64,000 bases of DNA from Hirudinaria manillensis (lineage: Eukaryota; Annelida; Clitellata; Hirudinida; Hirudinidae). Below the pieces are notes generated by a model. That model saw nothing but the letters and a program-made list of their open reading frames with translations. It did not search any database and was not told the origin of the DNA. The stretch is taken from the NCBI GenBank assembly GCA_034509925.1, contig CM067536.1, positions 7,173,501 through 7,237,500 of the forward strand, given 5' to 3'. Of the stretch, positions 51,399 through 64,000 are shown piece after piece. Made by a program: the position numbers and the translations under genes. The number at the start of each line of letters is the position of its first letter. Position 1 is the stretch's first letter.

Positions 51399-52873
51399 AT
51401 GGGGGAATACAGACACAAGGCTGTTCTCGGTTTGTCGATTGCTCAAATTGTAATCGGATTTCTCTGCATTTTGCTGATGTCTCTTTATATGAAACTGGAC
51501 ATGTTCTGCGAATTGAGAAACTGCATTATGGGATACGGAATCCAAGCTGGAACTCTGGTTAAGATTTTAAATTAATTTTAAATTTGCTTTGTTTAATTAA
51601 CAATTTCAAAACCAATGAAATTATTAAAAATGTATTTATAATTAACTTGGCAAATGTGGGCATTAATTCTTATTACTACATCAGTTCATCGTTCAAAAAC
51701 TAATTATGATTTGAAAACTTATTACGTTATCTAAGTTTTTTTCGAAAATTTATTTGGCTGTATTAGTAGTTGAATGTGTTTTTATCAGATATTTTAACGT
51801 TAGGACATATTTTCATTTACAGTATTGCATCTCTGGTGCTCTGGGGTGTTTTTCATCGAAGTTTAGGACTAATAAATATTTGGTAAAACAATTTTCGAGA
51901 ACATTTATTAATTTTAAATTCTAAATTTAATAATAATAATTTCGCATTTTAACATTTTCAACAGTTTTCTAAAATAACACTTTAACTTCGGCAGACTATT
52001 GTATAGATAAATTTCCATGCCATGCTTTGTAAAACGCCAAAGAGCTCAATGTTTTGTGACTGAGAGAATTATTAAAATAATTATTGCTAAATTAACTGTA
52101 AAAGGGTTCAGAAGAAAACATTAATAATCCTATCGTCCTTTGCATATCTTGTTTGCTACTAACTGGTGCTTCTAATTTGCAGATTACAGCAACCTTGGTG
52201 ATGAATATCATAGCTGCTAATTTTGTTGTTATCCCTTTAACGTTCGGATTTCTGGATTTACTGGACATAATCATGAGATCTGGATATGGGGTTATTTTTA
52301 GTTTAAAGTGTGACAAATTGGATTCATTGGAATTATTATTATCACCCGTAACCATGCTTCGCTAATGTTTTTCATGAGTTTAAAATTCTACAAAATAATG
52401 AAACTAAAACTAAATTTAAAAGAGCCAAATAATATCGAAATAGAGGAAAACGAATTTTATTCTCACCTCAACAGATGGCTTTTGTGGTGCCCATCATGGT
52501 TCTGAGCGTCATTGAAACAGTAATTGCCATCACAACTTCGGTTTTTTGCTGCAAACATCTCTCGTAAGTTGAATAAGATCAATCATCTGAAGGCGATTAT
52601 TAATCAGATTAAACGATTAATCGATATTAAATGTAATAAGAATATTAATAATTATTATTGATTTTTGTTTGATAATAATAGTATTATATTTTGTTTTAAA
52701 ATATTTATTACCGTTAAAATTACTATTATCATTATTGTTATTACTATACAATAAAAATAATGGTATTATTTAAAAATGATGGTTATTTACAAGGACATCT
52801 AAAATTAAATGAATATTTTTTTAACTCCATTTTTTCACCACAAGCAAGGCGGCCTAGATCACGGTATGTATGA
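51399..52873 (+). CDS. Four-pass membrane protein, MS4A/CD20-like
   Basis: Exons: 51399-51557, 51823-51882, 52183-52347, 52475-52563, and a last exon from about 52849. TM1 about residues 8-32 (LGLSIAQIVIGFLCILLMSL). The short exon 2 reads YCISGALGCFSSKFRTNKYL, the SG-x-L-G...K-x-R-T-x-x-L pattern of MS4A proteins between TM2 and its loop. TM3 about 74-103 (VMNIIAANFVVIPLTFGFL). TM4 about 129-152 (FVVPIMVLSVIETVIAITTS) ends in CCKH. MS4A members are small plasma-membrane channel-like or receptor-associated proteins. The last splice in frame ends quickly (SRPRSRYV, TGA 52871-52873). A second frame of the same exon stays open for 40 codons to TAG 52968-52970, so the tail may use an unseen small exon. 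Confidence 0.65.
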
Positions 52874-52973
52874 TTCAAGAAGCCAACAATTTGCAATTGT
52901 ATCCGGAGATCCATATCAAGGTTTGCCATCAGCTCTTAAGGTTCCACAATCGCCTGCAAGACTAAAATAGTCA

Positions 52974-53697
52974 ATAATAATAGTAATAATAATAATAATA
53001 ACTTATGTATTTAATAGTATAATTAAAATTGATCTAGTGCTATAACTGTAACATTTCCACAAAATTCTGATTGGTCCAATCAACCGTCACCACTTTTCAA
53101 TGATCCTGCAAAGGATGGCAAATATAACCAACTCAACTGAATTTCTCGAAACAAAGCCCTTCAAACAATAAAGTGAAAATGATGTCTGTGCCATGTTTAA
53201 GACTCGAAATAAAAATGATTAGAAGATGAAGGTCCTAGTTACTGAGTTACTAATGGTTACTAATCACTGCAGTTTAATCGTTTCAAGAACTTGGTGGTTT
53301 TCGGAACTGATCAGCAATACATTAAGGAAATATAGGAAATATAGAAATTACAATGATTAAATTGAGTAACATAATTTATATCGTGTATTTGATGCTGAGA
53401 TGGATAGACATATTAAAATTGGTTAATCAGACGTGAATAGATTTATAAGAACATTTCTAAAGTATTTTACGTTCAGGAAATCGTTTTAGTTGTTATCAGT
53501 TTTTTTATCTTAAAACTTTACCACCTTAAAATATCCATCAAAATTTGTTATTTAAAAATTTATACATTAACAACCGGTTGTTGCCTTTTTTTTTAATTTT
53601 TCTGGTTTCAGATCAAAACAACTTAACTTTTGTTTACAAGTAGCTATCGCGTCGGTTGAATATTGGTTGGAGGTGTATTTTTTAATTCTCGTTCAAC
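52974..53697. other. intergenic, MS4A-like gene to SREK1IP1-like gene
   Basis: AT-rich, with a short (TAA) run at 52973-53000. No exon, RNA gene or clear promoter seen. Confidence 0.5.
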
Positions 53698-55736
<2,039 letters not shown>

Positions 55737-57361
55737 TTTAAAATGTTTTTGTTTTCTTTTTTTTTCAAAATGTGTTTTTTTTTTACTTTTTAACTGACAG
55801 TTATTATAATTAAATAAGATTAAAAATTATTTAATTTGTTACAATTAAATAGGATAAAAAAATTATTTGACTTGTTATCGTATAAATGTTGAAATATCTA
55901 AAATGTCGTCTTGTTTGTTAAGCAAGGTATAGCAGTAGTTCCATTTACTTTTGAGGTATTCTGGGAGTAACAATGCTCCAGCCAGCTAGACTTGCCATCA
56001 TTCAGCTATAGACTGACTACTAGCTGGCTAGCCACAAGTTAGCTTCCAATTTTTAACTTAACACCTCGTTTTAGATTATCGAGTGTAAGATATTAGTGCA
56101 AAAAGTAATATCTTTGAAAGGAGACAATTTGCTTATTACGGAATTTTTGGAAATGACCTGGATTATTTTTGGTTTGTGGATTATTTACATCTGTTTGTTG
56201 TAGCTTTGCTTCAATTTTGAGTCTTGAAATCCTCGATTAATGTTCATTAAGGCTCTTTGATTAACGTCAAAGTCTCAGACTGTTGCTAATTGTTGGGTCT
56301 ATGATCTAAGATCTTAAATTACTTGCTATATAAATATTTGTAAATATTTGATTTGTTAGTGAGCGATGTATATAAGTTCGTTAGTTATGTTAAGCTTTTG
56401 TTGAAAGCTTTGTGATTTTGTTCAGGCGAGGGGTTCGCCCGTGCCTTATGTAATAATAATAATAATAATAATATAATTAAGGACTACTTTCGGAATTGGA
56501 GATACTAAGCTGTTTTATTATGAAATTATGTTATCATACACGTTATCATTATCCATAACAAAAAGGCAACTAGAACACCATTAATAAGGGTATTGATGCC
56601 TGCAGATTTCCCTAAATGTTTGTCTCATTATTCCAGGCTTTTATTCAAAATCGTCTACAAACCTGCAGGAAAATCGCGTAAAATTTGTTATAATAATTGA
56701 CGAGAAAATAATTATTAATAGTTAATTATTTATTAATAGTTATAATAAATAGTTATTATGCTTCCAGAATAATTTCTGGCGAACATCTTCAACGTTATTG
56801 CATGATTGCAATGCCTAAAAAAGCCATTAATATCAATTATTATCGACATTACCTGGAACGCAAGTCAGTCAGAATTTTTGATATTATAATATAAAAATAT
56901 TACTAATATTATTATTGTTGTTATTATAGTAATGATATTTTAATGTAATTTTTAAAGTAATGATAAAGTAATGTAATTTTATAATAATAATATAACATTA
57001 AGATGGCTATTACTTTTATTACTATTATTGTTGTTGTTGTTGTTATTAGCAAATTGTTTTTATTTATAATTTGACCCGATCGTGCCGACGTGGCCTGAGA
57101 GACATCTGTCGGAATCGGTGATGCGTGACGAAATCTTTCTGGCGGGACATTGTGTTTCTAAATAATCGAGTTGAGTTCACAACTTGCAAATGAATTGTTG
57201 GAGGTTGTTGTAATACGTTGTTGTTGTTGTTCTTCTTCTTATATCGTTGCTGTTATTGTTGTTATATTATATTTTATTATATCGGTTCGATTTTAATTTT
57301 TAATTAAGATTTTATTTTAATTCATTGCCGAAGTTTTTGAATGCAGGAGAGACATTGAAAG
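55737..57361. other. intergenic, SREK1IP1-like gene to unknown gene
   Basis: AT-rich. It holds the retroposon-like repeat at 56361-56472 and short TTG/TTA runs near 57030 and 57220. A slightly less AT-rich patch at 57070-57170 has no recognisable coding content. Confidence 0.5.
56361..56472 (+). repeat. dispersed retroposon-like repeat, copy B, with hairpin and (TAA)n tail
   Basis: Shares about 90 bp with 47242-47330 in reverse orientation. Near its 3' end GGGCGAACCCCTCGCC (reverse complement) can pair as a small hairpin, and the unit ends CCTTATG(TAA)n, the form of a LINE or SINE 3' terminus. Confidence 0.7.
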
Positions 57362-59194
57362 ATGTTCAGATCGAGGTTGGAGCTCAATTTCAGCTATAGG
57401 AGTGATTGAGTGAATCAGTGAAAGAACGAATGCTCGAGTGAACTGATAAATATGTGATAATTGTGAATAATTTAGTGAGTTAATAAGTTCTCGCATTTGT
57501 TTATAAAAGCAATCACTTAGGATGGACTTAATGAAAGTTATGCATATAATATAGGTAACTGAACAGATATAACATATAACGAATGAATGAATTTATGAAG
57601 GAAGGAAGGAACAGACAGATGGGTGAATGATTAAATGAATGAATGCGCTGTGGAATTCAAGAGGAGATGTTGAGTATCAACTTCCACTTTGAAAGTTCAA
57701 CCGATTGATGCTTCAATCGGATGATGTTTCAATCAAAGCCTTCTTGTTGTCTTAAACTCGTTTGCAAATAAATCATTTTAATTTAACGCCTGAGAACTTG
57801 GATCAACAGCAACTGACACGGACTCACGATATTATGATATGGTTTCGCTTTGAACGATTCTTTGATTTTATGTATAAATGTTCCTAAAATAATTTTATAT
57901 TTTATTATTTTTAATATTTTATTAATAAATAATTTTATTTTCTAAAAGCAAAATCTAAAAAGTCTTTCTATAAAAAAAAGATCTTTCTGAAGTTTGAACG
58001 AATGAACGATTCAGAATGAATAAATGAAGACAGCCTCACCTGCACCACAATACATTTATAGGGTCACGTGTCACTGTGCATCTGTTCAATCAGTATCAAC
58101 CCTTTCAATCGACTGGTTCAATCAAATCATTCAATCAATCAAATGATCGACTTAAAGCGTTAAATAAACGCATAGCAATCAATTATGATTATTGTCCAAA
58201 GAACATTTTCATCACGTCATAGACTACTCTCACAATCTCTTTAAAATTAATTTATTTTCAAAATGAAAAATATTTATAAAAAAATTTATTTAAAATTTAA
58301 AAAAGACATTCCAGGCAGAATTCCGAGCTCCACCAACGCAGTAAAAGCGATTCCGGTTTGTCTTCAAATCTCTACCTACTTCCTGACCAGTTGCCAAATC
58401 AAAAACAGAACTCGAAACAAAAGCGACCTCTGGTGCTCCTCGAGAAATTCAAAAATTTTCTAAAATCTTCGGAGAATCTTCAAACAACGACGTTAGACAA
58501 AAGAAACACAAGCGTCAAACAACAACAGCAACAACAACATCAACATCGTTACAACAACAACAATAGCATCAACAACTACGACGACGACCACAAGTCATCA
58601 CGGAACCATCTTCACAAAAGCAGGACCAGCCACCCTGCCACTTTGGTCGAAAGGATCTTCAAAAGCTTGAAAAGCAGTCGAACTCAGTCCACCTTTTGTC
58701 TCAACGACAGGCACACGTACGAAGCGGAAGTCAAACCAATGCAAGACCAACTCCTCCAACCGATGAATCGCAATGTCTTCGCTCCACCAGAACATGGCAA
58801 CTCAGCAGATCTCAGACTAAAAATATCCACCAATCACACCGGAGTTCTTGGCCATGCTCCCAGTCGTTCTACAGCGGTTAATCAGAATTTAAAAAGCAAA
58901 ACATTCGTTCTAATTGGTTCGCCGAGAAGGAAGCCACGCCTCCAAACCCCCAGGGCAAGAGCGGTATTTCCTAGCTGGGACGAAGGTCAAGACACTCTGG
59001 TCTTAGGCATGCCGGGCACAGAAAACATGGCGGACAGGCATGCGCTACATAAATGTCGGCGCTGGAGAAGCAGACGCCTGAGGAATGCCAAAGTTCGGAG
59101 GAGACTCAGTTTTGGCGATGAAGTGGTTGTTAGGACTGAAGGTTGTTTGAATGAAAGTCAGGTGTTACTCTATCATTTCCCAGTGGCTGTTTGA
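57362..59194 (+). CDS. Unrecognised basic, Gln/Asn-rich protein
   Basis: The long exon 58315-59194 is open for 292 codons, from a CATTCCAG acceptor to TGA. It has no ATG until about its residue 128, so it needs an upstream exon. A possible one is 57362-57375 (MFRS, then AG|GTTGGA), which gives the right phase and a start MFRSRQNSELHQRSKSDSG; this link is speculative. Visible features are a Ser-rich start, VLLEKFKNFLKSS, a poly-Gln/His run (QQQQQQHQHR), poly-Asn, ERIFKSLKSSRTQS, and a basic C-terminal part with SPRRKPR, WRSRRLRNAKVRRRLSFGDE and VLLYHFPVAV at the end. RRRLS fits a PKA-type phosphorylation site. No family is recognised and no membrane segment is seen. Confidence 0.45.
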
Positions 59195-59400
59195 TGATGA
59201 TGATGATGATAATGATGATGATGATGGTAATAATAATAATAATGTTATTAATAATAAATTATAATTATAACAGTTAATATTTAATTTTACCTCACTTCAA
59301 TAATAAATTAATTGTGCCACACGAGCATGATTTTAACGTCACTTGTTTTAACAATGTTGTTAATTTATGTATTAAATATAATTAACCATAGTCTTTTGCC

Positions 59401-59401
<1 letters not shown>

Positions 59402-59448
<47 letters not shown>

Positions 59449-59492
59449 GTTGTTGTTGTTGTTGTTGTTGTTATTATTATTATTATTATTAT
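59402..59492. repeat. (TTA)n(TTG)n(TTA)n microsatellite
   Basis: About 15 TTA units, 8 TTG units, then TTA again. The poly-Leu frame is an artefact. It lies just downstream of the unknown gene. Confidence 0.95.
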
Positions 59493-59659
59493 CTTTCCAA
59501 GCTTCTAATCCATTTTGTCTCCAAAGGTTCAGTCTAAAAATTTAATTCAAGAAAAAAGAAATTTTGCATCAAAAAGCGAAAAAAATTCTTCCATGAGAAA
59601 TTTTTTAATGCTTTCATGTGGACGGCCGTTGGAAAATGAATGGATGACTAGAGGAGGGA

Positions 59660-59790
59660 TAAAGGCGACGGACTGACGGACGGACGGACAGACAGAGTGA
59701 TGGATGGATGGGCGTGGAAAATAGAAGACAGGAGGACGGACGTACGTACGTACGGATGGATGGATGGATGGATGCACGGTGCGGACGAAT
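59660..59790. repeat. degenerate (GACG)n/(GATG)n tetranucleotide tract
   Basis: GACGGACG, GACAGACA, GATGGATG and ACGTACGT blocks follow one another. Minus-strand frames rich in His-Pro-Ser come from it. Confidence 0.9.
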
Positions 59791-59917
59791 GAATGAAGCA
59801 TTTTTAGGACCAAATGGGTAACAGTGAGCAGCTGAAATCAATAATTGTGCTTAGTGGTGCCTGAATTTCTCAATGAAGCGTTTGGAAGGCTTGGGTCTGG
59901 GAATATTTTATGAACCT

Positions 59918-60049
59918 CTAAAATGCCTTTAGCGCCGTATAAGACATGGCGTGTCCCTGAGTCCTTGATAGGCCGGCGCCCACCCCTGCCTCCTCTTCTT
60001 TCTCCTCCTCCTCATCATCGTCTTCGTCGTCGTCATCTTCTTCCTCATC
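59918..60049 (-). other. candidate acidic terminal exon
   Basis: On the minus strand, after ACTTTAG, 43 codons stay open to TAG: first DEEEDDDDEDDEEEEKEEE, then AGVGAGLSRTQGHAMSYTAL and KAF. Part is plainly a GAG/GAC-rich repeat, and the acceptor has a poor pyrimidine tract. No partner exon was found. Confidence 0.2.
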
Positions 60050-60751
60050 CTAAAGTATGGCTGCATTTGTTCGGTTGTGTTTCTAATCAGTGAAGCATGT
60101 TCAAACTTACTACCGATGTTTGCCTTTGTTCCTTTCGCTCAGTCGCTTTCTGCGGTTCGACGTTTATTTTTATTTTTATTGTTTGTTTTTGTTTTAAAAA
60201 TATGAAAATTAAAAGAAAAAAACATTAATAATTTGTCCGCTGTTCATTAATATATTTAACATAATAATATTAAAAAAAAATTAATAATAATAATTATAAT
60301 TATTATTATCTATTTAATTAATCTAATATGAAAGAAAGATGTTATCGTAAATATGAATATTTATGGCATTAACACTAATGTCTTTGATGATGATGACGAC
60401 GACGATGATGATGGTGATGATGATGATGATGATTACGTCATACGTCATCGAGGGAAACGTCACGGTCGATAGAATTTTCCACGAAAGTCTTTTTATTGAA
60501 AAGTGGATAAAATTGACGTTTGCCGTCTTTTTAATGGTTAATTAAGATGAAAAACTTTGTTTTTACGAGATTAATTAAAAATAATATTTTTTATAAATAA
60601 TGATTATTTTTGTATTTTATTTTTAAAATAATAAAACATGATATTTTAAAAATAATTCTCCGAATAATTCTAACATTTTATGTTTTTGAAGCCTAATGAA
60701 ATTCTTTCATCTTTTTTTTTTTATTTTATTATTTCTTTAGATTTTTTCCTA

Positions 60752-60885
60752 ACTTCAGTCGTATGGTTTCTTGTCAGCTCGGGGTTAGACTCTGAGATGC
60801 CTTGCCAATGGCAGGAATTGAACCCACGCAGTGACGAACAAACCACACTATCACGTTCCCTTTCATCTTTCAACTTGGTTGGCTT
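60752..60885 (-). mobile_element. tRNA-derived SINE-like element
   Basis: Reverse complement: an A-box-like ATAGTGTGGTTTG is followed by GGTTCAATTCC (60814-60824 on the plus strand), a perfect polymerase III B-box, about 28 bp on. An unrelated body (GGCAAGGCATCTCAGAGTCT) and an A/T-rich end follow. There is no acceptor-stem pairing, so it is not a functional tRNA gene. Confidence 0.5.
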
Positions 60886-61269
60886 CCCTTAAGACTGAAG
60901 ACGGCTCTCTTTGAACGTCTTTGAAATTTTGAAATTTTTCAATTAAAATATTATTTTAAAAAATAACAATAAAAAAACAAAAACAAGCTCCAAAAAGATT
61001 GACTTTTTAAAAGCCGAAAACAGTACGCAATTACAATCTTGAAATTTTGAAATCAAATTGAAAAAATCAAATAAAATAAAAAAATAAAATAAAAACTTGA
61101 AAAACATGGATTTTAAAAATCTACGAGTCTGATACAAGAACAAAAACACTTTACTTTTCGAGCCTAAAAATCTCCATCATCATCATCATCATCGGCTGAG
61201 AAGAAATGAAGAATTAAATACTAATTAAGAAAATAAACCAGTCTTAAGCAACCCTAATGATATCGATAT

Positions 61270-61290
61270 CATAATCGCTCGCAGGTTTTT

Positions 61291-61323
<33 letters not shown>

Positions 61324-61690
61324 GTTATCATTAACATCACTTGCTCAACAATGTAGATGAGATCATTTCAGGTAACCGCTACTATTGCAACATATTCCTT
61401 TATTATCATTCCCTATCATAATCATAATCATCATCATCATCATCACGGTCATCATTATCACTATCACTATCATCATCAGCAGCAACAACAGCAGCATCGT
61501 TATCATAACCATCGTCGTTATGACAATCAAGTCAATGTAATCGAATTGATCTCGACACGAAATGGAACGCATCGAAGGTATGGAGAGAGAGAAAAAAATC
61601 ATCATCATCATCATCATCATCACCATCATCATCCTTCTCCTCCTCCTCATCATCATCATCATCACCAACATCATCATTATTGATGGTATC
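61270..61690. repeat. (ATC)n-rich trinucleotide region
   Basis: ATC/ACC/ATT units cluster at 61290-61325, 61420-61520 and 61596-61690, with non-repetitive DNA between. Long His- or Met-rich frames on both strands are repeat artefacts. The region lies where the 3'UTR of the PKA regulatory gene would be. Confidence 0.9.
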
Positions 61691-61816
61691 ACCACCATCA
61701 TAACCATCATCGCCGTCGTGGTCGCCACGTCATCGACCCAAGGGTAGCCGGTTCGAACCCCAGCCCATCGCCCCAACCCACTTCACTCCATATACATTCG
61801 TATCCAGCTCGTCCGT

Positions 61817-62650
61817 CTAGGACTTGTTCATGTACTGAGAGTAGTTCTTGTAGGCCTCTATGTTGCCCTTGAGGTAATCAGAGCATGGCCCGAGTACCCT
61901 CTCGAAGCGTGCCCTATCCAGCTTAACGCACTTCATGTTGCTGGAAGCCTGCACGGTGGCCGCACGTGGACAACTCAGCAACAAGGCGATCTCACCTGGA
62001 ACGATCGATAAGAGGTGTCTTTTCGTTCATTTATGTGGCGCTTCATTAAGGGTTATGGTGGGGTGAAGTGGGGTGAGGAAGAGAAGAGGTCATTGGTTGA
62101 GGTCAGATAATTCTTTTTTTTTTAATATGTGTGACTGTGTGCGTGTGCGTGCATGTGTGTCTGTGAGTGATTTTTTTTATTGGATTATTTGTAAAAAAAA
62201 AAGGGTGTTAATGCGTTAAATACGACCATTTTTATTCCTAATTTGTATAAAATTGATTAAATTCATTAATTTAAATTATAACTTAAATAATTACACAAAA
62301 TAATTTATTTATTTTTTTATAAAAATGCTTTATCGTCATGGATTTAAACCAAAATACTTAAACATAGTAAAAATAAAACATTATTTTATTTTAAATTAAG
62401 AATAATTCACAATAATCTAATACAAATTATAAACTGTAAAAACCAAACAATACGCTTTGAGATCATGAATAATTCAGAGATGCATAAATTAAAAATGCTC
62501 TTTAAATGACAATCGAAGATTTATGACAACACATGAGATTCCACGGCAACCAAAGAAATTCCACCCACCAAAATAATCCGAAGGACCCAACTTGCCGACT
62601 TCCACCTGTTCGTCTGAGTTTGGATTCTTCTGGAGGACCCTGGCCTCTCC
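61817..62650 (-). CDS. PRKAR1A: cAMP-dependent protein kinase type I regulatory subunit, C-terminal exons (partial)
   Basis: PKA-R holds the catalytic subunit inactive until cAMP binds its two C-terminal domains. Two exons are present: 62569-62650 ([20 protein letters not shown] then LGPSDYF) and 61817-61995 ([15 protein letters not shown] to the stop). They join in phase 1 across the phosphate-binding cassette of the second cAMP site, FGEIALLL..PRAATV, which keeps the Gly-Glu and the Arg that grip c[23 protein letters not shown] and the Tyr in NIEAY (the usual base-capping position) follow. The usual Asn-Arg before PRAATV is Ser-Cys here. The end (YSQYMNKS) differs from vertebrate RI. RI-alpha versus RI-beta cannot be told apart. 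Upstream exons are beyond the window. Confidence 0.92.
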
Positions 62651-63309
62651 CTGTGGGGTGGTTGGGTGGGTGGATGGTACGTTGGTGAGTGGGTAGAATC
62701 GATTGACAGACAGACATGCAGTAATTATTTTAAGTATTTTATTTTTAAATTGCATGCTTTGATAATTAAATTAGCAGATTAGTGATTCCTTAAGTGATAG
62801 GTTGGTATGGATATATACATACAGTTTGAGATGTACAGATGAAGATGTTTAAGGCAAATATGGTCGGTTATAAAGACAAATATAAATATAAATATAATTA
62901 TAAATATAATAAAATAATAATATAATTTAAATAAAATAATTTTATTTATATTTTTAACACCCAGATGTTCGCGACATTTTCGTAAAAAACCATTTTTAAA
63001 CATAATAATCGAAATTGTTATTTATAATAATTTATAATTCAATTCAATAATTCATGATAAACAATTCAATTTGAAAAACAATTTTATTTGATTGCTGCAT
63101 GATTGATCGTCCAACTTTCCCGAGTTGACCTCTTTTGATCTCTTTTGACCTTACCTGACCTATTTTAGTGCTTTGGGTCATCACGTTATTTTTAAAATAA
63201 CGAATTTCTTGTTCAGTTATTGAGCATATGTAAAAGCGATTCTCAATGAATGAACAAGAATGATGATTAATAATCTATGAATGTTAACTTATTTATTTAT
63301 TAATTAATT
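62651..63309. other. intron of the PKA regulatory gene (minus strand)
   Basis: AT-rich, with no further PKA exon recognisable. It should be intronic because the gene must continue past the window edge. Confidence 0.6.
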
Positions 63310-64000
63310 CGTTCATTCATTCGTTCATTCGTTCGTTCGTTTATTCATTCATTCATTCATTCATTCATTCATTCATTCATTCATTCATTCATTCATTCAT
63401 TCATTCATTCATTCATTCATTCATTCATTCATTCATTCATTCATTCATTCATTCATTCATTCATTCATTCATTCATTCATTCATTCATTCATTCATTCAT
63501 TCATTCATTCATTCATTCATTCATTCATTCATTCATTCATTCATTCATTCATTCATTCATTCATTCATTCATTCATTCATTCATTCATTCATTCATTCAT
63601 TCATTCATTCATTCATTCATTCATTCATTCATTCATTCATTCATTCATTCATTCATTCATTCATTCATTCATTCATTCATTCATTCATTCATTCATTCAT
63701 TCATTCATTCATTCATTCATTCATTCATTCATTCATTCATTCATTCATTCATTCATTCATTCATTCATTCATTCATTCATTCATTCATTCATTCATTCAT
63801 TCATTCATTCATTCATTCATTCATTCATTCATTCATTCATTCATTCATTCATTCATTCATTCATTCATTCATTCATTCATTCATTCATTCATTCATTCAT
63901 TCATTCATTCATTCATTCATTCATTCATTCATTCATTCATTCATTCATTCATTCATTCATTCATTCATTCATTCATTCATTCATTCATTCATTCATTCAT
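63310..64000. repeat. (TTCA)n tetranucleotide array reaching the window end
   Basis: Imperfect TTCA/TTCG units to about 63341 are followed by about 659 bp of perfect TTCA repeats that run off the right edge. By position it lies in an intron of the PKA regulatory gene. Confidence 0.97.

Noticed and set aside
61746-61762. GGTTCGAACCCC resembling a tRNA T-arm/B-box
   Set aside because: No A-box at proper spacing, and no acceptor or anticodon stem could be folded. The core is a palindrome, so chance is likely.
61363-61776. 137-codon Met-rich minus-strand frame and His-rich plus-strand frame
   Set aside because: Composed of (ATC)n units. The plus and minus frames are equally long, as expected of a repeat.

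Overview
This is eukaryotic nuclear DNA from an invertebrate animal. It is strongly AT-rich, full of tri- and tetranucleotide repeats, and its genes are cut into short exons with GT-AG (and a few GC-AG) introns. The protein families present are metazoan: golgin-45, TFIIA, SREK1IP1, the type I PKA regulatory subunit, an MS4A/CD20-like four-pass protein, and F-type-lectin/WSC/EGF mosaics. The AT richness and the MS4A-like gene would suit a tunicate-like or other invertebrate deuterostome, but the species cannot be fixed from sequence alone. All exon models below were read by eye from splice sites, reading frame and intron phase, without alignments or RNA evidence.

Layout. 1-10.9 kb: no recognisable gene, only AT-rich DNA and microsatellites. 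10.96-14.6 kb (+): a golgin-45 (BLZF1) orthologue in eight exons. 15.34-16.61 kb (-): an intronless TFIIA alpha/beta-like gene, tail-to-tail with golgin-45. 17.4-49.9 kb (+): the main feature, five tandem paralogous genes. Each has a signal-peptide exon, then up to two exons of fucolectin (F5/8-type) domain, a two-exon WSC domain, a laminin-type EGF exon, a second short WSC-like domain, and two to five more EGF exons. Every module begins and ends in phase 1, and the five copies differ by whole-module losses that keep the frame. A non-autonomous LTR retrotransposon with a SAP-domain ORF sits in an intron of copy 1. A related solo LTR and a decayed partial copy lie between copies 2 and 3. 51.4-52.9 kb (+): MS4A-like four-transmembrane gene. 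53.7-55.7 kb (+): SREK1IP1-like zinc-knuckle protein. 57.4-59.2 kb (+): an unrecognised basic, Gln-rich protein. 61.8-62.65 kb (-): the last two coding exons of a PKA type I regulatory subunit; the rest lies beyond the window, past a (TTCA)n array of about 0.66 kb.

How the genes relate. The single-copy genes are ordinary housekeeping genes with no functional link. The cluster encodes predicted secreted or surface lectin-like mosaics. Tandem duplication, exon loss, near-identical EGF/WSC exons beside divergent lectin exons, and changed sugar-binding residues fit a diversifying recognition family. That role (innate immunity, self/non-self or gamete recognition) is inference only.
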